This document shows, in pieces, positions 43,000 through 50,209 of a stretch of DNA of 64,000 nucleotides; positions within the stretch are counted from its first letter, which is position 1, and every line of letters begins with the position of its first letter. The translations under genes were made by a program, and so were the position numbers. The notes beneath the pieces are model-generated. The model worked only from the letters and a program-made list of their open reading frames with translations. It ran no database searches and was not told the DNA's origin. The DNA is from DATARH01 sp963773625 (lineage in GTDB: Bacteria > Pseudomonadota > Alphaproteobacteria > ATCC43930 > CGMCC-115725): assembly GCA_963773625.1 (NCBI GenBank), contig CAVZCJ010000013.1, forward strand, positions 186,001 to 250,000, read 5' to 3'.

Positions 43000-44058
43000 T
43001 TACGAGCCGGCGGTGACGAACGGCCACAGCGCGTCGGCGCCCTTGGCGGCGACCGCTCGGCCGAGCCGCTCGGCCCACAGCGTCTCGTTGCCGAATTCCT
43101 CACGCCAGCCCCACAGCCGGCGGGTCGAATGATGGAGCGTGTGCTCGTAGGTGAAGCCCATCGCGCCGTGTACCTGATGCGCGATCGCCGCCCCCGCGCC
43201 GGCGGCGTCCCCGACCCGGAGCTTGGCGATCGCCACCTCGGCGGCGACGATGTCGCCTTCGACGCCGTAGAGCCCGACCGCCTCGGCGGCGCCATCGGCG
43301 GCGGCTCCGGCGGCGGCGACCTCGCCGGCGAGGTTCGCCAGGTTCTGCTGTACCGCCTGGAATTTGGCGATCGGCCGGCCGAATTGGACACGGTCGAGCG
43401 AGAACTGCACCGATTGTTCGAGGATGCGTTCGAGCGCGCCGGCCATCTGCTGGGCCCGCGCGGCGGCGGCGATCAGGGTCAGCTTGGCCGGGCTGAGCCC
43501 CGGCGCCGGTTTGGCGGCGACCGGGATGGCGTCGTCGAAGGTCACGGTGTCGCGCGGCTCGCCGGAAAGCCCGACCCCGGGGCTGATCGCCAGGCCTTTC
43601 GTCTCGACCAGGGCGACGACCGGCTCGCCCCCGCTTTTGGCGACGACGGCGATATGGCCGGCGTTGCGGGCGAACGGCACATGGCGCGCGCGGCCGAGCA
43701 GCTTGCCGTCGACGGCGATCTCGATATTGCCGTCCTCGTGCACCGGGGCGATCGTCATCGGGCCTAGCGGCGCGGCGATCTTGGCTTGCGCCAGCAGCCA
43801 ACCGGCGAGCAGCGTCTCGGCGATCGGCACCGGCGCGGCGAAACGCCCGGCGATCCTGAGCACGGCAAAGCCATCGGCCATTTCCGCGCCGGCGCCGCCG
43901 AGATCGTCGGGGACCCAGGCCAGCGGCAGGTAGGATTCCTCGAGCGCATCCCATAGCGCCTTCGGCCACTCGCCCTTTTCCGCCTTGTTGACCGCGTCGG
44001 CGTCGCAAAGGTCTTGGAAAATCTTGGTCGCGGTATCGACGATGATCGAATCCGGCAT
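43000..44058 (-). CDS. Acyl-CoA dehydrogenase, small-type subunit
   Basis: 352 residues from ATG 44058 with GGAGG upstream; the longer frame includes a palindrome-derived, non-protein-like start. It is a divergent acyl-CoA dehydrogenase: LPLAWVPDDLGGAGAEMADG, a reduced middle domain, VQFGRPIAKFQAVQQNLANL, and HQVHGAMGFTYEHTLHHSTR in the C-terminal bundle. The glutamate expected as catalytic base in most enzymes is not evident. This matches the partner subunit in FadE heterotetramers. It is 22 bp from the large-type partner. Alpha2beta2 pairing is inferred. Confidence 0.82.
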   Translation of the reverse strand: MPDSIIVDTATKIFQDLCDADAVNKAEKGEWPKALWDALEESYLPLAWVPDDLGGAGAEMADGFAVLRIAGRFAAPVPIAETLLAGWLLAQAKIAAPLGPMTIAPVHEDGNIEIAVDGKLLGRARHVPFARNAGHIAVVAKSGGEPVVALVETKGLAISPGVGLSGEPRDTVTFDDAIPVAAKPAPGLSPAKLTLIAAAARAQQMAGALERILEQSVQFSLDRVQFGRPIAKFQAVQQNLANLAGEVAAAGAAADGAAEAVGLYGVEGDIVAAEVAIAKLRVGDAAGAGAAIAHQVHGAMGFTYEHTLHHSTRRLWGWREEFGNETLWAERLGRAVAAKGADALWPFVTAGS

Positions 44059-44126
44059 CTTTCCTCCCCGCGGCGCTCGGGGAAAAGAACCAGAACCCCG
44101 CCGCCTTGACAAGCGCGCCATCTGCA

Positions 44127-44160
44127 CTCGTCACCCCCGCGAAGGCGGGGGTCCAGGGGC
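44127..44160 (+). repeat. REP-like palindromic repeat, copy flanking the GIY-YIG gene (3' side)
   Basis: 34 bp starting CTCGTCACCCCCGCGAAG and ending TCCAGGGGC. The core is a hairpin CCCCCGC-GAA-GGCGGGGG. It abuts the stop of the GIY-YIG gene (44163) two bases away. The inverted copy is at 44470-44503; differences at the stem base are paired (CC/GG here, TG/CA there). Confidence 0.85.
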
Positions 44161-44162
44161 CG

Positions 44163-44456
44163 CTATCTCAGCAGGTCGTCATAGAGGTCGCGCCATTGCG
44201 GATTGCTCTCTTCAATCAGTCTTAGCTTCCAGGCACGCCGCCATTTCTTGATCTGTTTCTCTTGGAGGATCGCATTCGGCATTGTTGAGTGTATCTCGAC
44301 ATAGACCAGGCGATGAACGGCGTAGCGCTTGGTGAAAGCCTCGGTCACGTCCGATCGGTGTTCCCAGGCGCGCCGTGCGATATTGTTGGTGACGCCAACG
44401 TAGAGCGTGCCGTTTCGCTCGGTGGCGAGAATGTAGACGCAAGGTTGCCGGTCCAC
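44163..44456 (-). CDS. GIY-YIG nuclease domain protein
   Basis: 97 residues from GTG 44456. The frame is open to a TTG at 44519, but that extension translates the palindromic repeat (HAREGGHPG) and is unlikely. The single-domain nuclease has the GIY-like YILATERNGTLYVGVTNNI, the catalytic arginine in RRAWEHRSD, a middle YAVHRLVYVEIHSTMPNAIL and the glutamate in QEKQIKKWRR. GIY-YIG domains cut DNA. Stand-alone members (UPF0213/YhbQ-like) have unclear roles. The gene is tightly framed by inverted copies of a palindrome. It is divergent from an amidohydrolase starting at 44522. Confidence 0.9.
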   Translation of the reverse strand: MDRQPCVYILATERNGTLYVGVTNNIARRAWEHRSDVTEAFTKRYAVHRLVYVEIHSTMPNAILQEKQIKKWRRAWKLRLIEESNPQWRDLYDDLLR

Positions 44457-44469
44457 GGTCGTTTCGCTC

Positions 44470-44503
44470 GCCCCTGGATGCCCGCCTTCGCGGGCATGAC
44501 GAG
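44470..44503 (-). repeat. REP-like palindromic repeat, copy flanking the GIY-YIG gene (5' side)
   Basis: On the minus strand it reads CTCGTCATGCCCGCGAAG and ends ATCCAGGGGC, matching the other copy at 30 of 34 positions in inverted orientation. It lies 13 bp upstream of the GTG start and contains its own hairpin, so it forms the 5' leader of the nuclease mRNA. Confidence 0.85.
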
Positions 44504-44521
44504 GTAAGGTAGAGGTCAACG

Positions 44522-45349
44522 ATGCTCATCGTCGATGCGCAGGTGCATATCTGGGGCGCCGACACGCCGGAGCGGCCTTGGCCCGCGGGGCAGGCGCATC
44601 GCGCCCACCGGCCGCTACCGTTCTCGAAAGACGATCTGCTGGCCGAGATGGCGGCCGCCGGGGTCGACCGGGCGGTCATCGTGCCGCCGTCCTGGGAGGG
44701 CGACCGCAACGACCTCGCGCTCGCGGCGGCCGTGGCGCATCCCGACAAATTTGCTGTCATGGGACGGCCGCCGCTGGACCGGCCGAACCCGCAAGCGCTC
44801 GATCGCTGGCGGGACCAGCCCGGGATGCTCGGCATAAGAGTGACGACCGCCGGCGCCGGGGCGCGGGCGCTCTTCACCGATCCCGAGGGCGACTGGCTCT
44901 GGCAGGCCGCCGAGCGCGCGCGGCTGCCGGCGATGGTATCGATCCCCGGATTGCTGCCCGAACTCGGCCGGATCGCCGAGCGCCATCGGGGCATGCGTTT
45001 CGTCATCGATCATCTGGCGCTGGTGCGCGACGCCAAGGACGAGGCGGCGTTCGGCGACCTCGCCAATCTTGTCGCGCTGGCCAAGCACCCAAACGTCGCG
45101 GCCAAGGCCTCGGCGCTGCCGCGCTACTCGAGCGAGGCCTATCCCTATCGCCGACTGCACCCGTATCTGGAGCAGGTGTTCGAGGCGTTCGGGCCGCACC
45201 GGTTTTTCTGGGGCACCGACATGACCGGCATCCCTTGCACCTACCGCCAGGCGGTGACGCTGTTCACCGAGGAGCTGCCGTGGCTCGGCGGCCGCGACCG
45301 CGAGCTGGTGATGGGCCGAGCGCTATGCGATTGGCTCGGGTGGAATTGA
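44522..45349 (+). CDS. Amidohydrolase family protein (PDC-lactonase-like TIM barrel)
   Basis: 275 residues of the amidohydrolase-2 superfamily: MLIVDAQVHIWGADTPERPW carries the metal-binding motif in D-x-H (DAQVH variant), AAAGVDRAVIVPPSWEG, FVIDHLALVRDAKDEAAF, and HRFFWGTDMTGIPCTYRQAV with the late aspartate. Family members hydrolyse lactones such as 2-pyrone-4,6-dicarboxylate or decarboxylate aromatic acids. The ligands are incomplete compared with binuclear enzymes, so a mononuclear or metal-light site is possible. It starts immediately outside the GIY-YIG unit. Confidence 0.85.
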   Translation: MLIVDAQVHIWGADTPERPWPAGQAHRAHRPLPFSKDDLLAEMAAAGVDRAVIVPPSWEGDRNDLALAAAVAHPDKFAVMGRPPLDRPNPQALDRWRDQPGMLGIRVTTAGAGARALFTDPEGDWLWQAAERARLPAMVSIPGLLPELGRIAERHRGMRFVIDHLALVRDAKDEAAFGDLANLVALAKHPNVAAKASALPRYSSEAYPYRRLHPYLEQVFEAFGPHRFFWGTDMTGIPCTYRQAVTLFTEELPWLGGRDRELVMGRALCDWLGWN

Positions 45350-45350
45350 T

Positions 45351-45458
45351 CAAGTGCGGTCAGGCTCCGCCTGACCTACGGCGCCGCCCACTCCCCCGCC
45401 CGGCCACCCAATTAGCGTACTCTCGTTGGGTGGCCGGGCGGGGGAGTGGGCCGGTGCC
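45351..45458 (+). repeat. Double-hairpin repeat, copy 1
   Basis: Begins CAAGTGCGGTCA. The first hairpin is GGTCAGGC-TCC-GCCTGACC (45358-45376). The second has perfect 25-bp arms (45387-45411 and 45426-45450) rich in C on the left and G on the right. Its 14-nt loop reads TTAGCGTACTCTCG. Outside these, GGCGCCG and CGGTGCC extend the stem. It lies between convergent genes (stops at 45349 and 45477) and could end both transcripts here. A second copy is at 57461-57566. Confidence 0.88.
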
Positions 45459-45476
45459 GAGTTTTGATTAACCGGC

Positions 45477-45845
45477 CTACCTGACGTAGCCGGTGCTGCC
45501 CATGCCGTCGAGGCAGGGCGTCCCGACCGCGAGCGGCGCCCAGGTCGCCGAATAGTCCTGGCTCTGGCCAGTCCTCGGGCCGGCGGTGAAATAGCACACC
45601 GTGCTCATGCCGACCGTGCGGCCCGGATGACCGGGGCCGACATAGCCAGTGCTGCCCATGCCGTCGAGGCACGGCGTGCCCACCGGTAGCGGTGCCCAGG
45701 TTGCCGAGTAATCAACACTGCTGCCGGCGCGCGGACCGTCGGTGAAGGTGCAGATCGTGCTTACCTGCGCGTGCGCTGGAGCCGCAGCGGTAAGCGGACT
45801 CAACGCTGCCAGGGCCGCGACTGCAAGAACGTGCTTCGATGCCAT
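45477..45845 (-). CDS. Exported protein of two tandem roughly 45-residue repeats
   Basis: 122 residues from ATG 45845, starting a signal peptide ending near AHAQVS. The mature part is two near-identical units: STICTFTDGPRAGSSVDYSA continuing TWAPLPVGTPCLDGMGSTGY, and STVCYFTAGPRTGQSQDYSA continuing TWAPLAVGTPCLDGMGSTGY, joined by VGPGHPGRTVGM. Each unit has two cysteines. DNA identity between the units is also high, so the duplication is recent or under conversion. Similar small secreted proteins are known only as hypotheticals. No function can be assigned. Confidence 0.8.
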   Translation of the reverse strand: MASKHVLAVAALAALSPLTAAAPAHAQVSTICTFTDGPRAGSSVDYSATWAPLPVGTPCLDGMGSTGYVGPGHPGRTVGMSTVCYFTAGPRTGQSQDYSATWAPLAVGTPCLDGMGSTGYVR

Positions 45846-45928
45846 AGGTTGATCCTCGCGCGGAGATAATTGCGCGAAAATAGCATTACCGTCGCGAGGT
45901 TCAACCTCGCCGACGCCAGCCGGGATAG

Positions 45929-46351
45929 CTAATTGCCCTTGATGATCGCCAGCACCGTCTCGCCGAGCGCTGGCGCGATCCGGGTGCATGCGTCGTCGCT
46001 GATCGCCGCGGTCGTGAGCTGCAAGGACAAGCCGTTGTCGGTGTCGGCATTGCCGGAACCGAAGGTGACGGCGAGACCGCTATCGCTGCAGTCGATCCCC
46101 CACAGCACCGTGGCCGGCATCACCGAAACCCCCGGGGTGGTCCCGCTGCGATCGGTAATAATGAGAAGCCCGTTGCGCTGAGAGACCTGGCCGCTCAAGC
46201 GCCGCCGCAATTCGGCGATGGCCTTGCCCTCGTTCTGCAACAGCACCTTGTCCGAAGCGGCGAGGCCGGGATCGACCGGCGGTTTCGGCTGGGCCATCGC
46301 CGCCGATGCGGCGATTGCAACCGCGGCGGCGAAGCTCGCGGCCAATCTCAC
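45929..46351 (-). CDS. Exported protein of unknown function
   Basis: 140 residues with a signal peptide (MRLAASFAAAVAIAASAAMA then QPKPPVD). The mature part has a helical segment KVLLQNEGKAIAELRRRLSG and a C-terminal domain with two cysteines (WGIDCSDSGLAVTFGSG and ISDDACTRIAPALGE). I do not recognise the family. The ATG at 46351 overlaps the stop of the MaoC gene by 4 bp, so it is the third gene of the phosphoesterase-MaoC operon. It may be a periplasmic partner unrelated to them. Confidence 0.7.
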   Translation of the reverse strand: MRLAASFAAAVAIAASAAMAQPKPPVDPGLAASDKVLLQNEGKAIAELRRRLSGQVSQRNGLLIITDRSGTTPGVSVMPATVLWGIDCSDSGLAVTFGSGNADTDNGLSLQLTTAAISDDACTRIAPALGETVLAIIKGN

Positions 46352-46842
46352 GGCGGGCCAGGGTCGCGGCGGCGCATCAGGCTGATCGGCTTGAGGCTGA
46401 GAACCGCCTCGCCGTTCTGGTTGATGAGTTCGACTAGGCTGGTGACGACACCCTGATCGGGTTTGGAGCGTGAGGCGCGCGCGCTCAGCACCGTGGCGCG
46501 CAGGCTGAGTCGGTCGCCGGGGCGCACCGGCCTCAGCCAGCGCAACTCGTCGAGCCCGGGCGAGGCGAGGTTGCCGGGCTTGGGGACGAAATGCTTGGCG
46601 AGGAGCTGCATCATCATCGCCCCGGTGTGCCAGCCGCTGGCGATCAGTCCGCCATAGGGCCCCCGTTCGGCGGCTTCCTTGTCGACATGCATCGGTTGCG
46701 GATCGTAGCTGCGGGCGAAGTCCAGAATTTCCTGCTCGGTGACGACGATCGGCCCGCCGGTGAACACGGCGCCGACCGGGTAATCCTCGAAATCGCTGCC
46801 CGGCTCGGTGCGGGCGGGTTTGGTGTCGGCCAAAGCGTTCAT
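46348..46842 (-). CDS. MaoC family dehydratase
   Basis: 164 residues from ATG 46842; the much longer open frame upstream is antisense noise over the phosphoesterase gene. It has the hot-dog fold of R-specific enoyl-CoA hydratases: VGAVFTGGPIVVTEQEILDF, the catalytic Asp/His in YDPQPMHVDKEAAERGPYGG, LIASGWHTGAMMMQLL and LRWLRPVRPGDRLSLRATVL. It would hydrate an enoyl-CoA in fatty-acid or PHA metabolism. ATGA overlaps join it to the phosphoesterase upstream and the exported protein downstream. Confidence 0.88.
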   Translation of the reverse strand: MNALADTKPARTEPGSDFEDYPVGAVFTGGPIVVTEQEILDFARSYDPQPMHVDKEAAERGPYGGLIASGWHTGAMMMQLLAKHFVPKPGNLASPGLDELRWLRPVRPGDRLSLRATVLSARASRSKPDQGVVTSLVELINQNGEAVLSLKPISLMRRRDPGPP

Positions 46843-47420
46843 CGCGGATCCGGGTAGTCGATAATGTGGACTTCCTCGCTGGAAGTATCGAGTACGGCGC
46901 AGCTTAGGAGGCGACCGTTGTGGTGGTCCCTCGCATCCCCGGCTGAGCCGGGATTCACCACCGTTACGCCGCCAAAGCGCTTGACGACCTGACGATGGGT
47001 GTGACCGTAAAGGACGAAATCGGCTTCGGCCTCCCCAAAGCGCGCGAGCAGCGCGTCTCCCGGGTGGATATAGGCGCCGCGCGGCTCCCATGGGGTCGAG
47101 TGGACGAGCAGCAGGCGCTTGCCGCCGCAATCCAACTCGACGCGGTGCGGCCGGGCCGCAAGCCAATCGAGCAGGGCCGGATCGATATCGGCGCGCGCCC
47201 GCGCCCGCTCGCCGAGCGGCCCCAGGAAACCTTCCTCGTGATTGCCGAGGATGGTGTGGGCGTCGTGTTCCATGAGCAGCGCGACGACCTCGTTCGAAAA
47301 CCGGTATTCCCAGATGCTGTCGCCGAGGCAAATCAGCTCGTCTATGTCGCCCATCAGCTCGATGGCGCGGCGCAGCCCGGCGACGTTGCAATGAATGTCC
47401 GAGACAATGCCGATCTGCAC
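46839..47420 (-). CDS. YfcE/MJ0936-type metallophosphoesterase
   Basis: 193 residues with the complete calcineurin-like metal ligand set: GIVSDIHCN (DxH), CLGDSI (GD), ILGNHEEGF (GNHE), LLVHSTPW (late His) and YGHTHRQV (GHxH). Family members hydrolyse phosphodiesters with Mn2+ or Ni2+ in the cytoplasm; natural substrates are mostly unknown. It is first in a three-gene operon; its stop overlaps the MaoC start by 4 bp. Confidence 0.9.
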   Translation of the reverse strand: MQIGIVSDIHCNVAGLRRAIELMGDIDELICLGDSIWEYRFSNEVVALLMEHDAHTILGNHEEGFLGPLGERARARADIDPALLDWLAARPHRVELDCGGKRLLLVHSTPWEPRGAYIHPGDALLARFGEAEADFVLYGHTHRQVVKRFGGVTVVNPGSAGDARDHHNGRLLSCAVLDTSSEEVHIIDYPDPR

Positions 47421-47529
47421 GTATTGCCTTCCCGTTGCGGCGGCGGATAGTTGAGGCGCGGCCGGCTTTAGTCAAAGCCGAATTCGCGGTACCCTGGGCT
47501 GCATCGTTTGGCAGCCCGAGGAGGTTGCG

Positions 47530-47892
47530 ATGACCATCGTCCTCAATCACACGATCGTTCCGGCGCACGACAAGGTCGCGTCGGCCGAGTTTTTCGCGCG
47601 CATCTTCGGGCTCGACTATCGCGGCCCGCACTCGCATTTCGCTCCGGTGCAGGTCAATGAAGGATTGACCTTCGATTTCGACGAGCGTGGCAATTTCGAA
47701 CCGCACCACTACGCCTTCATGGTGAGCGAAGCCGAATTCGACGCGATCTTCGACCGGGTCAAGGCTGCCGGCATCAGTTACGGCAGCGGGCCACGCTCAC
47801 GCACCGACGGCGAGATCAACCATCGCCGCGGCGGCCGCGGTGTCTATTTCGACGACCCCAACGGGCACGTCCTCGAAATCCTGACGGCCTGA
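47530..47892 (+). CDS. VOC (glyoxalase/bleomycin-resistance) family protein
   Basis: 120 residues from ATG 47530 after GGAGG. One VOC domain with both betaalphabetabetabeta modules: HTIVPAHDKVASAEFFARIF, GLDYRGPHSHFAPVQV, EPHHYAFMVSEAEFDAIFDR and GRGVYFDDPNGHVLEILT. The family covers glyoxalases, extradiol dioxygenases and thiol-transferase resistance proteins, and metal-binding histidines are present at H (first strand), H (HHYAF) and E (final EIL). The substrate cannot be assigned. Confidence 0.87.
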   Translation: MTIVLNHTIVPAHDKVASAEFFARIFGLDYRGPHSHFAPVQVNEGLTFDFDERGNFEPHHYAFMVSEAEFDAIFDRVKAAGISYGSGPRSRTDGEINHRRGGRGVYFDDPNGHVLEILTA

Positions 47893-47926
47893 GGCCGCCT
47901 GCCCTAGCCAGCCGGAGGACAATTCC

Positions 47927-48187
47927 TTAGCGCGAATAGGGCGCCGGTGGCGGCGCTTGCGCCGGAGGCGGCGGGGTGGTTGCCGCGCCGGTAATCGCAC
48001 CGAGCACGCCGCCGGTCGCGGCCCCCACCGCGGCGCCGGTGCCGCCGCCGATCGCCGCGCCGATCGCGGCCCCCGAGGCGGCGCCGATGAGCCCGCCGCC
48101 CAGCGCCCGTTCGCCGGGGTCGTACGGGTTGCAAGCCGCCAGCCCAAGCAGAATTCCGGCAGCCGGTAGCATCAGGATTTTGGTCAT
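47927..48187 (-). CDS. Glycine-zipper lipoprotein
   Basis: 86 residues from ATG 48187 (MTKILMLPAAGILLG). The lipobox LAAC is at about residues 17-20, so it is a lipoprotein. The mature part is dominated by a glycine-zipper (GGGLIGAASGAAIGAAIGGG, TGAAVGAATGGVLGAITGAA) of the YMGG type, which inserts into or packs at membranes, followed by a proline-rich tail. Such OmpA-like or SlyB-like small lipoproteins affect outer-membrane stability. It converges on the VOC gene. Confidence 0.85.
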   Translation of the reverse strand: MTKILMLPAAGILLGLAACNPYDPGERALGGGLIGAASGAAIGAAIGGGTGAAVGAATGGVLGAITGAATTPPPPAQAPPPAPYSR

Positions 48188-48541
48188 CACAATTCCCCCG
48201 TGCACGCTCAACCGAACGTCAAAGATCGACCTGATCTGGAGCGCGTCTCCGCACGGGGAAGGCTACCCCGTTTCGGGCTTTGCCGCATGTCGATCGAACG
48301 TGCCAGCGGGGAAACCCGCACGATGCCTCGCCCTGCGCATCGACGCAGGCGCGAACATCATCGTGCTGCCGCTGGTTGCGCCGGCGAGGAACGGCACGGT
48401 GATTCGCCAGGAGCCATCGGGTAGCGGTGTCGGGGCGGTCAGCCCGCTTGCGGCCGCGCCGACCACGTTTTTCGGCTGGGATTTGCTCGTGTCGCACGTT
48501 CCACCCTTGCACTATGATCGAAGGTCGTGGAATTGGTAGAC
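48188..48541. other. 354-bp intergenic region without a clear gene
   Basis: No ORF here is convincing. A minus-strand frame from 48466 reads LTAPTPLPDGSWRITVPFLA, which looks protein-like for about 40 residues, but I cannot match it to a family. It may be part of a decayed gene. The promoter of the Sel1-repeat gene must lie in the last 100 bp. Confidence 0.4.
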
Positions 48542-49765
48542 ATGGCCACTTCTGACGCGACCATCGAGACGACCGGCCAACCCGCGCACGAGGGCGGTGG
48601 TTTGCGGCCGGAGTCTCCGCTAAGGGCAATGTTCGCGCCCGGAGCGGCGGCACGGGCGCGCCGGAACGTACCGGTTCCGCCCGATGGGTTTGCCGATAGC
48701 GGAGAGCCGGTCGACGACCTTCCGCCTCTGATCGAGCCGGTGATCATCGGCTTTGACGAGCCGGAGCTGCCGCTACCTAATCCGCCGCCTAAAGAACCAC
48801 CGCCAGAGCCCAAGCTCTTTGACCTACTGCGCGAGACGCGGCCGCATTTGTTCGCCCCGGCCGGGGTTGCGGCGGAATCGCCCAGTGTCGAGGCGACGGA
48901 GCCACTTACCGAGCCGGTCGACGGGCAGACGGTCGATCGCGTCAGGCCGGCGTCGCAGCTGCTGGCGTTCGCGGAGCAATGGCGCCGAGTAACTGCTTTC
49001 CCCGAGCTCGGCGACTGGCGGCGGTTCCTCTCTTGGGGACGATGGCTCGCCCCGGCGGCGCTCGCCGTCGCTATTGCTTATGTCGCCGGGACTGGTCTGT
49101 TTTCTCGACCGCCGCATCCGTCAGTTGCGCCGCCCGCCGATGCGCCGAGCGATCCGGCGCAGCGCCTGGCTTATTTCCAGCACGGCGCTCAGGCCGGCGA
49201 TCCCGAGGCCGAGCTCCAGCTCGCGATCCTTTACGCCAAGGGCGAGGGCGTGACGCAAGATTACGCGACCGCCGCGAAATGGTTCCGCGCCGCGGCGGAA
49301 CACGGCTTGCCGCGGGCACAATACGATCTCGGTGTGCTGTATGAGCGCGGGCGCGGGGTCCCGACGGACCCGGCGCAGGCGGCCAGCTGGTATCGCAAGG
49401 CGGCCGAGGGAAAGTACCCGCTCGCCGAGTACAATCTCGCGGTCGCCTATACCAAGGGTGAAGGGATTCGCAAGGATCCCGCCGAGGCGGCGGTGTGGTA
49501 TCGTCGCGCGGCGGTGCAGGGAGTGGTCCAGGCGATGGTCAATCTCGGCATGCTCTACGAGCGCGGCGAGGGCGTTTCGGTGTCGGCGGCCGACGCCTAT
49601 GCCTGGTATCTGGCGGCGGGGCGGCGCGGCAACCAGCCGGCCGGCAAGCGCGCCGACGATCTATTCGCGGTGCTGTCGCCGCAGGATCAGCTCCGCGCGC
49701 AAAAAGTAGCGAGCGATGTCGCCAGTTCGATCCACGACCCGGCGCCGGCAACGCAGGGCGGTTGA
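48542..49765 (+). CDS. Membrane-anchored Sel1-repeat protein
   Basis: 407 residues from ATG 48542 (a GTG at 48527 is a possible earlier start). Domains in order: a Pro-rich, acidic cytoplasmic region (1-170; contains LPLPNPPPKEPPPEPKLFDL), one transmembrane helix (WLAPAALAVAIAYVAGTGLF), then four Sel1/TPR-like repeats (AELQLAILYAKGEGV, AQYDLGVLYERGRGV, AEYNLAVAYTKGEGI, AMVNLGMLYERGEGV). Sel1 repeats mediate protein-protein contacts, here in the periplasm. Alphaproteobacterial relatives such as PodJ/ExoR-like proteins act in cell polarity or envelope signalling. No specific partner is visible. Confidence 0.85.
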   Translation: MATSDATIETTGQPAHEGGGLRPESPLRAMFAPGAAARARRNVPVPPDGFADSGEPVDDLPPLIEPVIIGFDEPELPLPNPPPKEPPPEPKLFDLLRETRPHLFAPAGVAAESPSVEATEPLTEPVDGQTVDRVRPASQLLAFAEQWRRVTAFPELGDWRRFLSWGRWLAPAALAVAIAYVAGTGLFSRPPHPSVAPPADAPSDPAQRLAYFQHGAQAGDPEAELQLAILYAKGEGVTQDYATAAKWFRAAAEHGLPRAQYDLGVLYERGRGVPTDPAQAASWYRKAAEGKYPLAEYNLAVAYTKGEGIRKDPAEAAVWYRRAAVQGVVQAMVNLGMLYERGEGVSVSAADAYAWYLAAGRRGNQPAGKRADDLFAVLSPQDQLRAQKVASDVASSIHDPAPATQGG

Positions 49766-49786
49766 CGAGCGGAAAACGGAGGCAGG

Positions 49787-49987
49787 ATGAGCCTGACAAT
49801 GGGACGGCGCGGACAGGACGCGGCAACGTCGAACGATGACTACGTCATTGTAACCGGGACGGAGCGGCCACAGCGGCCGGCGTCGCTGCGGATCATCCGT
49901 TTTTTCGAGGCTATCGTCGTTATCGCGATCGCGATTTTGTCCTTCGCCGTGTTCTGGATGGCCGGACTGGTCATCGGCGTCTTCTGA
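49787..49987 (+). CDS. Small single-pass membrane protein
   Basis: 66 residues from ATG 49787 (GGAGGC is upstream). An N-terminal soluble part is followed by one hydrophobic helix FFEAIVVIAIAILSFAVFWM, then AGLVIGVF. It lies 21 bp behind the Sel1 protein on the same strand and may be co-transcribed. The family is not recognised. Confidence 0.65.
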   Translation: MSLTMGRRGQDAATSNDDYVIVTGTERPQRPASLRIIRFFEAIVVIAIAILSFAVFWMAGLVIGVF

Positions 49988-50001
49988 GCGCAGGGCGGCC
50001 G

Positions 50002-50193
50002 TCAGCGCGGCGTCAGCAGAGGCCGGGCGACGAGATCGATCGGCCAGAACAATCCCGCGCACAGCGCAACGGCGACTGTCCCCGGACCGATATTGAAGCC
50101 GATCCGGCTGGCCTCGAGGATGCGGTAGCCGGTATCGGCCACGGCTGCCGCCAGGTAGAGCACGAGCACGATGAGCCAGACCCGATGCTTCAT
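50002..50193 (-). CDS. Small two-helix membrane protein
   Basis: 63 residues from ATG 50193 (MKHRVWLIVLVLYLAAAVAD). Two hydrophobic stretches, the first about residues 5-22 and the second FNIGPGTVAVALCAGLFWPI. It follows the homospermidine synthase gene by 16 bp on the same strand. I do not recognise the family. Convergent on 49987 with 14 bp. Confidence 0.6.
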   Translation of the reverse strand: MKHRVWLIVLVLYLAAAVADTGYRILEASRIGFNIGPGTVAVALCAGLFWPIDLVARPLLTPR

Positions 50194-50209
50194 GCGGACG
50201 TTGCTGACC

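Noticed and set aside
44457..44519. N-terminal extension of the GIY-YIG protein from TTG 44519
   Set aside because: It translates the palindromic repeat itself, and a GTG at 44456 gives the standard domain length.
48519..48545. GTGGAATTGGTAGACA, reminiscent of the D-arm start of tRNA-Leu
   Set aside because: No acceptor stem, anticodon arm or T-arm follows, and the region continues as the Sel1-protein gene.
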